From Alkanindiges hydrocarboniclasticus (lineage in GTDB: Bacteria; Pseudomonadota; Gammaproteobacteria; Pseudomonadales; Moraxellaceae): a stretch of 64,000 nucleotides of DNA. The translations under genes and the position numbers were made by a program. Every line of letters starts with the position of its first letter. Within the stretch, counting starts at the first letter, position 1. Of this stretch, positions 46,325 through 55,066 are shown in pieces. The notes under the pieces are model-generated. The model had not been told where the DNA came from and did no database searches. It was given only the letters and a program-made list of their open reading frames with translations. The stretch is from positions 98,093-162,092 of the forward strand of contig NZ_MLCN01000022.1 of the NCBI RefSeq assembly GCF_001982605.1, in the 5' to 3' direction.

Positions 46325-46975
46325 ATGCAAAAATCAGTATTTTCTGTACTGACCCTGTCACTTGGTTTGGCTATCAGCACTGTATCCCATGCAGATCTGG
46401 TACAGGCCCAGCCATTAAACAACAGTTCTGAGTCTGCCAGTCTGGCCAATCGCGTATTGGATCAGGATGGAAAAAGCATTAGCTCAGCGTTGTTCAAAAT
46501 GAATACTTCTTCTGTAGCCGCGCTAGCCAACAAACCAGCTATCGTTACTGCATTAAGCATTACCGAAACTGCAGGTAGCCGTGTTAAAACTGAAAACATT
46601 CCTACCCGCGTTGAAGCCAATGAAGAGCCAGGCATTATTGATCGCCTAAGCGCTGTGGCTTCAGAAGCAGTCCGTAAATTTACCCAGACTGGCATGGCGT
46701 CTTGGTACGGCCGTCAGTTCCATGGTCGCAAAACTGCCAGTGGTGATACCTTTGATATGTATGCCATGACTGCAGCACACCGCAGCCTGCCATTAAACTG
46801 CTATATCCGTGTGACCAACAAGAATAACGGTAAAAGTGTTGTGGTAAAGGTAAATGACCGTGGTCCATTCCATGGTAACCGTGTACTGGATCTGTCTTAC
46901 GCTGCTGCCAACAAATTAGGCATTGCCAGTTCAGGTACTGGTAACGTGACTATTGAGCGTGTGGAAGGGCCTTAA
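46325..46975 (+). CDS. rlpA: RlpA-like septal lytic transglycosylase, DPBB domain only
   Basis: A 216-residue exported protein. The signal peptide ends at SHA (MQKSVFSVLTLSLGLAISTVSHAD) with no lipobox Cys. A linker of about 95 residues precedes a double-psi beta-barrel (GMASWYGRQFHGRKTASGDTF to RVLDLSYAAANKLGI), with catalytic-type Asp in NDRGPF. E. coli and Pseudomonas RlpA carry a lipobox and a SPOR domain that binds denuded septal glycan; both are missing. The ATG at 46325 follows GGAGCGTTAAACAT. Confidence 0.9.
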   Translation: MQKSVFSVLTLSLGLAISTVSHADLVQAQPLNNSSESASLANRVLDQDGKSISSALFKMNTSSVAALANKPAIVTALSITETAGSRVKTENIPTRVEANEEPGIIDRLSAVASEAVRKFTQTGMASWYGRQFHGRKTASGDTFDMYAMTAAHRSLPLNCYIRVTNKNNGKSVVVKVNDRGPFHGNRVLDLSYAAANKLGIASSGTGNVTIERVEGP

Positions 46976-47004
46976 TCTTACCCTCTAGCGCTGTAAAGTC
47001 ATCT

Positions 47005-47025
47005 AGCCACCTCCGGGTGGCTTTA
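47005..47025 (+). terminator. Probable terminator after rlpA
   Basis: AGCCACC and GGTGGCT form a 7-bp stem with a 4-base loop (47005-47022), followed by TTTAAT. The U-tract is short. Confidence 0.6.
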
Positions 47026-47133
47026 ATATTTCTGAATCAGTATTTTAAATCAAGACATTGAAATATTTTATCTTGCTTTGCCATTGTAGTTATGGCATTG
47101 TCAGGAAGTCATGAAAATTAAGGGACTATGCTC

Positions 47134-47583
47134 ATGCGCAATCTTCAGCAATGGCTAGATGAATACAGTGAAAGCCACCGCAATTTAACTAATAAGCGTA
47201 TTCACTGGTTATGTGTACCTGCCATTTTATTTTCTATTGTTGGCTTTAGCTGGCATTTAAGCACAGTCATGACGATTGTCCTGATTGCCTTAACCTTATT
47301 GTTTTATGCCCGTTTATCACTGCCCCTGCTCATGGCGATGAGTGTCCTGATGCTCTTGATGGTTTTACTTATTAACTGGTTACCTATTGGTGCAGGCTTT
47401 TTTGTCGGGTTATTTGTGGTTGCATGGATTGGACAGTTTTATGGCCACAAAGTAGAAGGTAAAAAGCCATCTTTCTTTAAAGATCTGCAATTTTTGCTGA
47501 TTGGCCCAGCCTGGTGCATGGATGCAGCTATTGGCAAATTTTTCCCGAACTGGCGTAAGCGCTTTATTGAGCAGCCTGCCTGA
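47134..47583 (+). CDS. DUF962/Mpo1-like membrane protein, second paralogue
   Basis: A 149-residue protein with four hydrophobic helices. SESHRNLTNKRIHWLCVP near the N-terminus and IGQFYGHKVEGKKPSFFKDLQFLLIGPAWCMD near the C-terminus match the DUF962 pattern, with conserved His in SHRN, RIHW and GHKVEGKKP. It is longer in its central membrane region than the 124-residue paralogue at 8111-8485. AAGGG lies 9 bases before the ATG at 47134; ATG 47128 is too close to it. Function unknown; yeast Mpo1 is a dioxygenase for 2-hydroxy fatty acids. Confidence 0.82.
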   Translation: MRNLQQWLDEYSESHRNLTNKRIHWLCVPAILFSIVGFSWHLSTVMTIVLIALTLLFYARLSLPLLMAMSVLMLLMVLLINWLPIGAGFFVGLFVVAWIGQFYGHKVEGKKPSFFKDLQFLLIGPAWCMDAAIGKFFPNWRKRFIEQPA

Positions 47584-47618
47584 TTGTTACCTATTGCTTG
47601 ATACGAAGGTTTAGTTTT

Positions 47619-48065
47619 TTGAAGTTAGTAATTTATTTAGCGGGGTGCGGGCTGTTAATGACTGCTTGCACCAGCACAGATTCCACCCCTTCTGCTTCAC
47701 AGAAGCCCAGTACTGTGTATGAACAGTACAATGATAAAGTTATTCATGGGATTGCTTATGAGGAAGAAAAAATTTACTTCTCCAATGCCAAACGGGCTGA
47801 AGTAGAATCAAAAATTCCTCAATACATGCAGCAAATGAAAAAAAGTCGTGAACAGGTCATTCAGATGTACCAGAAGGTTTCACAGTCAGTTGCCAAGTGT
47901 AAAAAAATACGCCTAACTCAGGAACGGATTGAAGGGAATATAGCTTATTTAACCTATGAGCAAACTGACATTTGCAACCCCAGCTCCGGTGGACAGCAAA
48001 AGCAGTCGGTGGTTATGCACAATGAACAGGGCTGGAAAATTCATCAGGTTGAAATTGCATTGTAG
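47619..48065 (+). CDS. Small lipoprotein of unknown function
   Basis: A 148-residue lipoprotein. A TTG start at 47619 gives MKLVIYLAGCGLLMTAC, a signal with lipobox LMTAC, and AAGG lies 9 bases upstream; a TTG at 47598 would lengthen the N-terminus without a better signal. The mature part is hydrophilic and helical (YEQYNDKVIHGIAYEEEKIYF..., MQQMKKSREQVIQMYQKV) and ends in a short beta segment with Cys pair (AKCKKI, DICNPSS). No family recognised. Confidence 0.68.
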   Translation: MKLVIYLAGCGLLMTACTSTDSTPSASQKPSTVYEQYNDKVIHGIAYEEEKIYFSNAKRAEVESKIPQYMQQMKKSREQVIQMYQKVSQSVAKCKKIRLTQERIEGNIAYLTYEQTDICNPSSGGQQKQSVVMHNEQGWKIHQVEIAL

Positions 48066-48142
48066 AAATCAAGCACAAACATGCACATGCTATGCGCTGC
48101 TGTAGAGTGAGCATGGCATTTATTTTGCCAGCAAAATTCCAT

Positions 48143-48170
48143 AAAAAACCCCGCAAGAACGGGGTTTTTT
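48143..48170. terminator. Bidirectional terminator between lipoprotein gene and tsf
   Basis: AAAAAACCCCG and CGGGGTTTTTT form an 11-bp symmetric stem with a 6-base loop. Confidence 0.92.
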
Positions 48171-48198
48171 ATAAGCATAACAAAGTAATTAAAACAAA

Positions 48199-49077
48199 TT
48201 ACTTGGCCGCTTCAGCTTGAGCAGCAGCAACTTCGTCAGCAAAGTTTACTTCTTTTTTCTCAATGCCTTCACCAACTTCAAAGCGCTTGAATTCAGTAAC
48301 AGTCAAGCCAGCAGCTTTTAGTACGTCGCCAACTTTCTTTTCGTTGTCGATGACATAAGCCTGACGTAACAGGGTTACTTCATTGAGGTATTTGTCCAGA
48401 CTACCCTGAACCATTTTTTCAACGATATTGGCAGGCTTGCCAGACTCAATTGCCTTGGCTTCAGCAATTTCTTTTTCCTTGGCCAGAATTTCAGCAGGAA
48501 CATCTTCAGCATTTACAGCGGCTGGATTAAACGCAGCAACGTGCATGGCAACGCCTTTGCCAGTTTCTTCATCGCCACCGGTGTAGGCAACTACAACACC
48601 AATTTTCAGACCATGTCTGTAAGTGGCCAGTTTTTCACCTTCAACGATGTAACCACGACGTACCTGAATGTTTTCACCGATTTTTTGAACCAGCTCAACA
48701 CGTGCTTCTTCAACAGTCAGAGTGTCATCAAATTTCAGGTTTGCAATTTCAGCAGCGTCGGTGGCATTGTTTGCCAATGCAACTTCAGCCACACGGTTGG
48801 CAAATTTGGTAAAGTTTTCGTCTTTGGCAACAAAGTCAGTCTGGCTGTTTACTTCAAGCAGTAAAGCACGGTTGCCGTCCTGAGCAATAATAATGGCGCC
48901 GTCAGCAGCAATATTGCCAGCTTTTTTGGCAGCTTTAGCCTGACCAGACTTACGCAGGTTATCAATGGCTACTTCAATATCACCACCAGCTTCTGATAAT
49001 GCTTTTTTGCATTCCATCATGCCAAGGCCAGTACGGTCACGTAATTCTTTTACCATGCTTGCGCTAATTGCAGTCAT
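48199..49077 (-). CDS. tsf: Elongation factor Ts
   Basis: A 292-residue nucleotide-exchange factor for EF-Tu. The UBA-like N-terminus is [41 protein letters not shown], followed by [12 protein letters not shown] and the core [25 protein letters not shown] precedes the ATG. It lies 161 bases downstream of rpsB in the usual rpsB-tsf order, with an attenuator-like hairpin in between. Confidence 0.97.
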   Translation of the reverse strand: MTAISASMVKELRDRTGLGMMECKKALSEAGGDIEVAIDNLRKSGQAKAAKKAGNIAADGAIIIAQDGNRALLLEVNSQTDFVAKDENFTKFANRVAEVALANNATDAAEIANLKFDDTLTVEEARVELVQKIGENIQVRRGYIVEGEKLATYRHGLKIGVVVAYTGGDEETGKGVAMHVAAFNPAAVNAEDVPAEILAKEKEIAEAKAIESGKPANIVEKMVQGSLDKYLNEVTLLRQAYVIDNEKKVGDVLKAAGLTVTEFKRFEVGEGIEKKEVNFADEVAAAQAEAAK

Positions 49078-49123
49078 GCTTGTCTCCTAAACTGTCATTT
49101 AAATCAAGAATTTAATTACAAAT

Positions 49124-49157
49124 AAAAACGGCCCATTGGGGTTACCGCCTGGGCCGT
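49124..49157 (-). terminator. Attenuator-like terminator between rpsB and tsf
   Basis: On the minus strand ACGGCCCA and TGGGCCGT form an 8-bp stem around a GC-rich loop, followed by TTTTT. This can reduce tsf transcription relative to rpsB, as described for the rpsB-tsf operon of E. coli. Confidence 0.75.
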
Positions 49158-49238
49158 TACATCGGACTACTGGTGAATGGTGACGTTAAACCATGTCATA
49201 ACCATGAAAATCTGCCAATAAGACCGATGTATCCAACA

Positions 49239-50009
49239 TTAAGCGTCGGTAGCAGCAGTTTCTTCGCTAGCCTGTTCAGCTGGCTCGGCAGCTTTAGCCT
49301 GAGCACCACCCTGGGTTTGCGCATATTCTTTACCAGCCAGAATTGCATTTGCCATAGAGCTGGCGTACAGGGTCACAGCACGGATCGCATCGTCATTACC
49401 AGGAATGATGTAATCAACGCCATCTGGATTAGAATTGGTGTCAACGATACCAATGACCGGAATACCCAGGTTTTTGGCTTCTTTAATGGCAATGGATTCA
49501 TGGTCAACGTCAATGATGAACAGTGCATCTGGCAAACCGCCCATGTTCTTAACACCACCCAGTGAGCGCTCAAGCTTTTCCATTTCGCGGGTGCGTTCTA
49601 GCGCTTCACGCTTGGTCAGCTTGGCGAAAGTACCGTCCTGAGATTGCACTTCAAGCTCTTTTAAGCGATTGATCGACTGACGCAGGGTTTTCCAGTTGGT
49701 CAGCATGCCACCTAACCAGCGATGGTCAACATAAGGCTGGCCAGCACGTTGGGCTTGTTCACGGATGATGTTGCTGGCAGCGCGCTTGGTACCAACAAAC
49801 AGTACCTTGTTCTTTTTGCTTGCCAGATTGTTTACAAAATTTAGGGCATCGTTTAACGCAGGAACTGTGTGTTCCAGGTTAATAATGTGAATCTTGTTGC
49901 GTGCACCAAAAATGTATGGACCCATTTTTGGGTTCCAGAAACGGGTTTGGTGACCAAAGTGTGCACCGGCCTGTAACAGGTCGCGCATGCTTACGTTATA
50001 TTCTGCCAT
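49239..50009 (-). CDS. rpsB: 30S ribosomal protein S2
   Basis: A 256-residue ribosomal protein. [29 protein letters not shown] is the usual N-terminus; [28 protein letters not shown] and [26 protein letters not shown] are diagnostic. AAGGTAAATATC precedes the ATG at 50009; a longer frame upstream runs through the mRNA leader. The C-terminus is Ala/Glu-rich. It is divergent from map and is the first gene of rpsB-tsf. Confidence 0.97.
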   Translation of the reverse strand: MAEYNVSMRDLLQAGAHFGHQTRFWNPKMGPYIFGARNKIHIINLEHTVPALNDALNFVNNLASKKNKVLFVGTKRAASNIIREQAQRAGQPYVDHRWLGGMLTNWKTLRQSINRLKELEVQSQDGTFAKLTKREALERTREMEKLERSLGGVKNMGGLPDALFIIDVDHESIAIKEAKNLGIPVIGIVDTNSNPDGVDYIIPGNDDAIRAVTLYASSMANAILAGKEYAQTQGGAQAKAAEPAEQASEETAATDA

Positions 50010-50057
50010 GATATTTACCTTAAAATGGGTTAGGCCTCCATATGTCCTCATTGTCCA

Positions 50058-50084
50058 CTTTTGTGTTTTTAACAAACACAAAAG
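50058..50084 (-). promoter_or_regulatory. Hairpin in the rpsB mRNA leader
   Basis: CTTTTGTGTTT (50058-50068) and AAACACAAAAG (50074-50084) form a perfect 11-bp stem in the leader of rpsB on the minus strand. A second stem, AACCGT/ACGGTT, is at 50120-50138. In gammaproteobacteria S2 represses its own operon through a conserved leader structure; these stems probably belong to it. Confidence 0.6.
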
Positions 50085-50199
50085 CACCCAGATCAATGTG
50101 TCGACATATGTGTGGGATTAACCGTCTGAACAACGGTTTTTGAATAAATAACTTTGCTAAAAATTATTACCCAAAAGCATTTGCTAAAACGGGGCGCTA

Positions 50200-50229
50200 T
50201 TTATACCATATATAGGTCATTTTTGCCAA
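50200..50229 (-). promoter_or_regulatory. rpsB promoter
   Basis: On the minus strand TTGGCA (50224-50229), an 18-base spacer, and TATAAA (50200-50205) with TG one base upstream (extended -10). It is followed by AGCGCCCC-type GC-rich discriminator, fitting growth-rate control. The resulting leader would be about 180 bases. Confidence 0.7.
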
Positions 50230-50243
50230 AAAAAATTAAGCCC

Positions 50244-51068
50244 ATGAATAGTTTTAGCTCACCAAACCGGCATCTGATCAAATCGCCTGAAGCCATTGAA
50301 AAAATGCGCATTGCAGGACGCTTGGCAGCCGAGGTGCTAACCATGATTACGCCTTTTGTCAAAGCTGGTGTAAGCACGCTTGAGCTAGACAAACTGTGCC
50401 ATGACTATATCGTCAATGTGCAAAATGCCATTCCAGCCTGTCTGGGCTATGGGGGCGGTCATGGTCGTAAGCCCTTCCCTGCGGTAATCTGTACTTCAGT
50501 GAATCATGTGGTGTGTCATGGCATTCCATCAGAAACCAAAATTCTGAAAAACGGCGATATCGTCAATATCGATGTCACTGTGATTAAGGATGGTTACCAT
50601 GGCGACACCAGCAAGATGTTTATTATTGGTGAAGGTTCGGTACTGGCAACGCGTATTTGTGCAGTTGCACAGGAAGCCATGTATAAAGGCATGGAAACGG
50701 TTAAAGCCGGTTCCTATGTGGGTGATATTGGTGCGGCCATTCAAAAATATGTGGAATCCGAACGCTTTAGTGTGGTGCGTGAATACTGCGGTCATGGTAT
50801 TGGTACCACTTTTCATGACGATCCACAAATCCTGCACTATGGCAAGGCAGGCACCGGCATGCGTCTGGAAGCCGGCATGACCTTTACGATTGAACCGATG
50901 GTGAATGCTGGGGTTTGGCAAACCCGCCTGCTGGGTGACAACTGGACGGTAGTCACCAAAGACCACAAGCTGTCAGCCCAGTGGGAACATACTATTTTAG
51001 TGACTGAAACCGGTATTGAGGTGCTTACTGCCCGTCCGGAAGAAGATTTATCCCGCTTTCAGGTCTGA
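50244..51068 (+). CDS. map: Methionine aminopeptidase, type I
   Basis: A 274-residue cytoplasmic metalloprotease removing initiator methionine. Metal ligands are visible in order: Asp in NIDVTVIKDGYHGD (two Asp), His in GHGIGTTFHDDP, Glu in TIEPMVN and Glu in QWEHTILV. CLGYGGGHGRKPFPAVICTSVNHVVCHGIP is typical. The ATG at 50244 matches the family start; the frame extends upstream over the rpsB promoter. It is divergent from rpsB as in many proteobacteria and is followed by a strong terminator. Confidence 0.95.
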   Translation: MNSFSSPNRHLIKSPEAIEKMRIAGRLAAEVLTMITPFVKAGVSTLELDKLCHDYIVNVQNAIPACLGYGGGHGRKPFPAVICTSVNHVVCHGIPSETKILKNGDIVNIDVTVIKDGYHGDTSKMFIIGEGSVLATRICAVAQEAMYKGMETVKAGSYVGDIGAAIQKYVESERFSVVREYCGHGIGTTFHDDPQILHYGKAGTGMRLEAGMTFTIEPMVNAGVWQTRLLGDNWTVVTKDHKLSAQWEHTILVTETGIEVLTARPEEDLSRFQV

Positions 51069-51115
51069 CCCGATTGGTATAAAGCTATTGCTGTAGAGTC
51101 ATTAAAGTTCGATAG

Positions 51116-51147
51116 AAAAAAACCGCTCATTACGAGCGGTTTTTTTA
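51116..51147. terminator. Bidirectional intrinsic terminator after map
   Basis: AAAAAACCGCTC and GAGCGGTTTTTT enclose ATTAC. It serves map and the convergent minus-strand protease gene. Confidence 0.92.
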
Positions 51148-51180
51148 TGTTTAAGGTTTAATCAACATCATAACCAGAAA

Positions 51181-52356
51181 TTACTCCATCCAGCCCGGTA
51201 ATTCCATTACTGGGGTATTTTTTTGCTGCGGACGTTCAGCCACTGTAATTTTTAGGCTGATATTTTCCTTGTTACGCTTCACCAGCATGTTAATCATAGT
51301 ATTTGGCTTTTGCTGAGCAACCCATTTAATAAGCTGGGTTGCACTTTGCATAGGCTGGTTATTGATAGACAAAATAATATCGCCTTTTTTCAAACCGCCC
51401 TGATCTGCCGGACCCTTGGCCAAAACACCCATCACTTGTACACCGGTATCCGGTACAGTGGTGGTTGGAAACTCGGAAGGATCGATGCCTTTAACTTCAA
51501 TACCCAGCCAGCCACGGGTGACTTTGCCATCTGACAGAATGGACTGCCACACCTGCTGGGCCAGTCGCGCAGGAATGGCAAATCCAATCCCCAGTGAACC
51601 CCCGGTTCTGGAAAAAATAGCGGTATTGATGCCAACCAGATTACCGGATACATCAATAAGTGCGCCACCGGAATTGCCAGGATTAATAGCGGCATCTGTC
51701 TGGATAAAATCCTCATAGGTATTAATGCCAAGCCCTGAACGTCCAGTTGCCGAGATAATACCCTGAGTAACGGTTTGCCCTACCCCAAACGGATTACCAA
51801 TTGCCAGCACCACATCGCCTACTTCGCTGGGAGAATTTTTAAAAGGCAGTACCGGAAGATTGCTAAGCTCAATCTTGATGACAGCCAGATCAGTATCCGG
51901 ATCTGTGCCAATAACCGTGGCCGTTGCACGGCGACCATCCTGTAGCGCAACTACAATTTGTTCAGCCTGTGCTACCACATGATTATTGGTTAAAATATAA
52001 CCATCTTTACTTACAATAACGCCAGAACCCAAGCTGGTTTCATCATCGCCGCTTTCCTGTGGAAACTGGCGCTCAAAAAATTTGCGTAATACCGGGTCTT
52101 CAATTTGCGGATGGGCAACAACTTTTTGGGTAGTAAAGATATTTACTACGGCTGGCGCTGCAACCTTAACTGCCCGATTATAGGAAACTACGCCGCCCTG
52201 AGGCGCAGTAGACAACAGTGGTTTTTGTTTTTCGGCTGGCAAATTGGCCATAACGGGCTCTACCGGCTTGGTTTGTTTGTGCCAGACAAAAAAGCCGGCG
52301 GCAAAAATAAATAATAATATCCAAGGTAACCAAATAATGGTGCGACGCACGTGCAT
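51181..52356 (-). CDS. DegS/AlgW-like periplasmic serine protease, membrane-anchored
   Basis: A 391-residue HtrA-family protease with one N-terminal membrane helix (8-26), a trypsin-like domain with triad His126 (LTNNHVV), Asp156 (TDTDLAV) and Ser229 (NPGNSGGAL), and a single PDZ domain at about 290-375. This architecture matches DegS/AlgW, which senses misfolded outer-membrane proteins and cleaves the anti-sigma factor RseA/MucA. DegP has two PDZ domains and a cleaved signal. No sigma-E operon is nearby. The ribosome site is not well placed for the ATG at 52356. Confidence 0.88.
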   Translation of the reverse strand: MHVRRTIIWLPWILLFIFAAGFFVWHKQTKPVEPVMANLPAEKQKPLLSTAPQGGVVSYNRAVKVAAPAVVNIFTTQKVVAHPQIEDPVLRKFFERQFPQESGDDETSLGSGVIVSKDGYILTNNHVVAQAEQIVVALQDGRRATATVIGTDPDTDLAVIKIELSNLPVLPFKNSPSEVGDVVLAIGNPFGVGQTVTQGIISATGRSGLGINTYEDFIQTDAAINPGNSGGALIDVSGNLVGINTAIFSRTGGSLGIGFAIPARLAQQVWQSILSDGKVTRGWLGIEVKGIDPSEFPTTTVPDTGVQVMGVLAKGPADQGGLKKGDIILSINNQPMQSATQLIKWVAQQKPNTMINMLVKRNKENISLKITVAERPQQKNTPVMELPGWME

Positions 52357-52529
52357 ACCCCTTTTTATCTGCTACTTTACTGTCAGTATAATGGCTTACT
52401 GGAAGTGCCAATACCCACCCAAATATTAGCCTGACAAGTTAAAGGTCAGGCAATAAACCACACATGGGTCTGGCAATTATTGTAAAGTGTTTAAGTACAA
52501 ATTAATCAATTGAATAGAGTATTGTTGTT

Positions 52530-53300
52530 ATGGTTGAGTTAAATCAATTATTGGCATGGTGTAATAGTACCTTAAATGTGAAGGCATTTAAGGATTACTG
52601 CCCCAATGGCCTGCAAATTGAAGGCAGCCATACCGTTCATAAAATCGTTACTGCCGTTACTGCATCGCAAGAAGCCATTGATGCCGCGATTGCTGCCAAT
52701 GCCGACGTGCTGATGGTGCATCATGGTTATTTCTGGAAAGGTGAACCTGCACCGCTTACCGGCATGAAGGGCCAGCGCATTAAAAAACTGCTGCTGCATA
52801 ATATTTCCCTGATTGCCTATCACTTGCCGCTGGATGCACATGTCACACTGGGTAACAATGCAGCACTGGCTGACCTGCTGGATATTAAAATAACTGGTCC
52901 ACTTGATCCTGCTGAAAGCCAGCCTATTGGCAATGTGGGTGAGCTAGCGACACCCATGACAGTGGATGCCTTCATATCGCATCTGGCTGCCCGTTTACAG
53001 CGCACACCGTTACATCTGGCTGCAACAGATTCCAGTCAAACAGCCACCATTCAAAAAGTGGGCTTTTGTACTGGTGCAGCCCAGGATTTTTTAGATAAGG
53101 CTGCCGCGCTTGGCTGCGATGCCTATATTTCGGGAGAAGTCAGCGAGCGCACCTATCATGAGGCAAAAGAATTGGGTATTCATTATTTTGCCTGCGGACA
53201 TCATGCCACTGAGCGTGGTGGTATCCGGCGATTAGGCCAGGCGCTGGCACAGCAATTTAATCTGGAAGTCATATTTATGGACTTTAATAATCCGGTTTAA
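52530..53300 (+). CDS. Nif3-like dinuclear metal protein (YbgI family)
   Basis: A 256-residue protein of the Nif3/GTP-cyclohydrolase-I-type-2 family, forming toroidal hexamers with two metal ions per subunit. Conserved features are DYCPNGLQIEG, ADVLMVHHGYFWKGE (His-His), LIAYHLPLDAH, and the C-terminal YFACGHHATERGGIRRLG. Function is unsettled. Despite the database name, cyclohydrolase activity is doubtful. It is divergent from the DegS-like gene. Confidence 0.92.
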   Translation: MVELNQLLAWCNSTLNVKAFKDYCPNGLQIEGSHTVHKIVTAVTASQEAIDAAIAANADVLMVHHGYFWKGEPAPLTGMKGQRIKKLLLHNISLIAYHLPLDAHVTLGNNAALADLLDIKITGPLDPAESQPIGNVGELATPMTVDAFISHLAARLQRTPLHLAATDSSQTATIQKVGFCTGAAQDFLDKAAALGCDAYISGEVSERTYHEAKELGIHYFACGHHATERGGIRRLGQALAQQFNLEVIFMDFNNPV

Positions 53301-53463
53301 ATCTGCTAATGACATCAAATTTTTGAACAATGAACTATTTTTTAAGCAAAAAATGCATTTCACCAGTCTACAGTCTTGCTATCTGTAACTGGTTGCGGCA
53401 TGGTAATGCAGTTCTTTTCACAGCAAAAATCTGATTGATTTTTAAACAATTTTGGAGAAATAC

Positions 53464-54066
53464 ATGGCAGTTTTAGTTGGAAAGCCAGCACCCGATTTCA
53501 ATGTGGCCGCTGTACTGGGCAATGGCGAAATAGTTGATTCCTATTGCTTTAGCGAAGCCAGCAAAGGCAAATATGCACTGGTGTTTTTCTGGCCACTGGA
53601 TTTTACCTTTGTTTGTCCATCCGAAATTATTGCACTAGATAACAAGATTGAAGAATTCAAGGCACGCAATGTTGAAGTTGTAGGCGTGTCCATTGACTCC
53701 CAGTTTACCCACAATGCATGGCGTAATACCCCCGTCAATGCGGGTGGTATTGGCCCGGTTAAATTTACCATGGCTGCTGACACCAGACAGGATATTGTAC
53801 GTGCTTATGACGTACAGTCTGCAGGTGGTGTTGCATTCCGCGGTGCATTTATTATTGATAAAGACGGCATTGTACGCTCACAAATTATCAATGACCTGCC
53901 ACTGGGCCGCAATATTGATGAAATTATCCGTATTGTTGATGCGCTGCAATTTACTGAACAACATGGCGAAGTCTGCCCAGCCAACTGGCAAAAAGGTGAT
54001 AAAGGCATGACAGCAACACCAGCCGGGGTTGCCTCTTACCTGTCTGAGCACGCCACTGCGCTATAA
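53464..54066 (+). CDS. Typical 2-Cys peroxiredoxin
   Basis: A 200-residue thiol peroxidase reducing hydrogen and organic peroxides. The peroxidatic cysteine is Cys51 in FTFVCPSE, the resolving cysteine Cys171 in GEVCPANW. The C-terminus (SYLSEHATAL) lacks the YF motif linked to overoxidation sensitivity. GGAGAAATAC precedes the ATG at 53464; four extra codons upstream are possible. It is followed by sodB, but 165 bases and a separate promoter suggest independent expression. Confidence 0.93.
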   Translation: MAVLVGKPAPDFNVAAVLGNGEIVDSYCFSEASKGKYALVFFWPLDFTFVCPSEIIALDNKIEEFKARNVEVVGVSIDSQFTHNAWRNTPVNAGGIGPVKFTMAADTRQDIVRAYDVQSAGGVAFRGAFIIDKDGIVRSQIINDLPLGRNIDEIIRIVDALQFTEQHGEVCPANWQKGDKGMTATPAGVASYLSEHATAL

Positions 54067-54133
54067 GCAGCACAGGTTTAGTACTTGATACTTGGCATTG
54101 GGCTTAGTACCAAACTATAAAACTTTAGTGCTT

Positions 54134-54161
54134 TTGTACCCGTCTCGCAGCATGGCATACT
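54134..54161 (+). promoter_or_regulatory. Probable sodB promoter
   Basis: TTGTAC at 54134-54139, a 16-base spacer and CATACT at 54156-54161 with TG one base upstream. The ATGGCATACT decamer here is shared with two other intergenic regions. Confidence 0.5.
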
Positions 54162-54231
54162 TGAAACCAACAGTTTTATGAAAACATGCTGTTTTTAAAA
54201 TCAATTTCCCAGCGAACGCAAGGAAAACACC

Positions 54232-54867
54232 ATGACACAAATTACGCTACCTGACTTACCTTATGCTCATGACGCGCTTGAGCCGCATATCAGCAAAGAA
54301 ACTCTGGAATACCATCACGACAAGCATCATCAGGCTTATGTGACCAACCTGAACAACCTGATCAAGGGCACTGACCTTGAAGACAAAGAGCTGGATGATA
54401 TTATCCGTGCAACAGCGGGTGATGCTGCTGATCCAAGTAAAGCAGGTATTTTCAATAATGCTGCACAAGTATGGAACCATACGTTTTACTGGAACTGCAT
54501 GACACCAAATGGTGGTGGTCAGCCAACTGGCGCAGTTGCAGAAAAAATCAATGCAGCATTTGGTAGCTACGAAAAATTCGTAGAAGAATTTACCAAAGCT
54601 GCAACCACCCAGTTTGGTTCTGGCTGGGCATGGCTGGTTGCCGATCAAGTGAATGGCGACCTGTCGATCATGAAAACTGCCAACGGCGACAACCCAATGG
54701 CACACGGCAAAACTGCCATTTTGACCATTGATGTATGGGAACATGCGTACTACATCGATTTCCGCAATGCACGCCCAAAATACATTAGCACCTTTATTGA
54801 TCACCTGATCAACTGGGACTATGTCAATGCCAAACTGGCTGGCCAGCCTGCTGGTGTTGAAAAATAA
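54232..54867 (+). CDS. sodB: Superoxide dismutase, iron type
   Basis: A 211-residue Fe/Mn-family superoxide dismutase. Metal ligands are His in LEYHHDKHHQAYV, His in NHTFYWNCM, and Asp and His in DVWEHAYYID. The motif AQVWNHTFYWNCM and GSGWAWLVA favour the iron form. It is followed by a perfect terminator and preceded by AACGCAAGGAAAACACC. It has the E. coli SodB-like start with no signal, so it is cytoplasmic. Confidence 0.95.
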   Translation: MTQITLPDLPYAHDALEPHISKETLEYHHDKHHQAYVTNLNNLIKGTDLEDKELDDIIRATAGDAADPSKAGIFNNAAQVWNHTFYWNCMTPNGGGQPTGAVAEKINAAFGSYEKFVEEFTKAATTQFGSGWAWLVADQVNGDLSIMKTANGDNPMAHGKTAILTIDVWEHAYYIDFRNARPKYISTFIDHLINWDYVNAKLAGQPAGVEK

Positions 54868-54880
54868 CAGGCACTTGCCT

Positions 54881-54918
54881 GCCTAAAAAAACAGGTCTTT
54901 TGGCCTGTTTTTTTAGGC
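54881..54918 (+). terminator. Intrinsic terminator after sodB
   Basis: A perfect 15-bp stem pairs 54881-54895 with 54904-54918 around TCTTTTGG; the stem itself holds the A7 and T7 runs. Confidence 0.92.
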
Positions 54919-55066
54919 TTATATTTGACAGATCACTGCCATTTGCAACATTAAAAGTAAATTACCCGTAATAAATTTCTTTACCGAACGCTGCTATAAC
55001 CCTGTGACAAGCTCTCCTTATAATTAGCCATATAAATATTTCAATTGATGAGCTCTCCTTCTGCCT

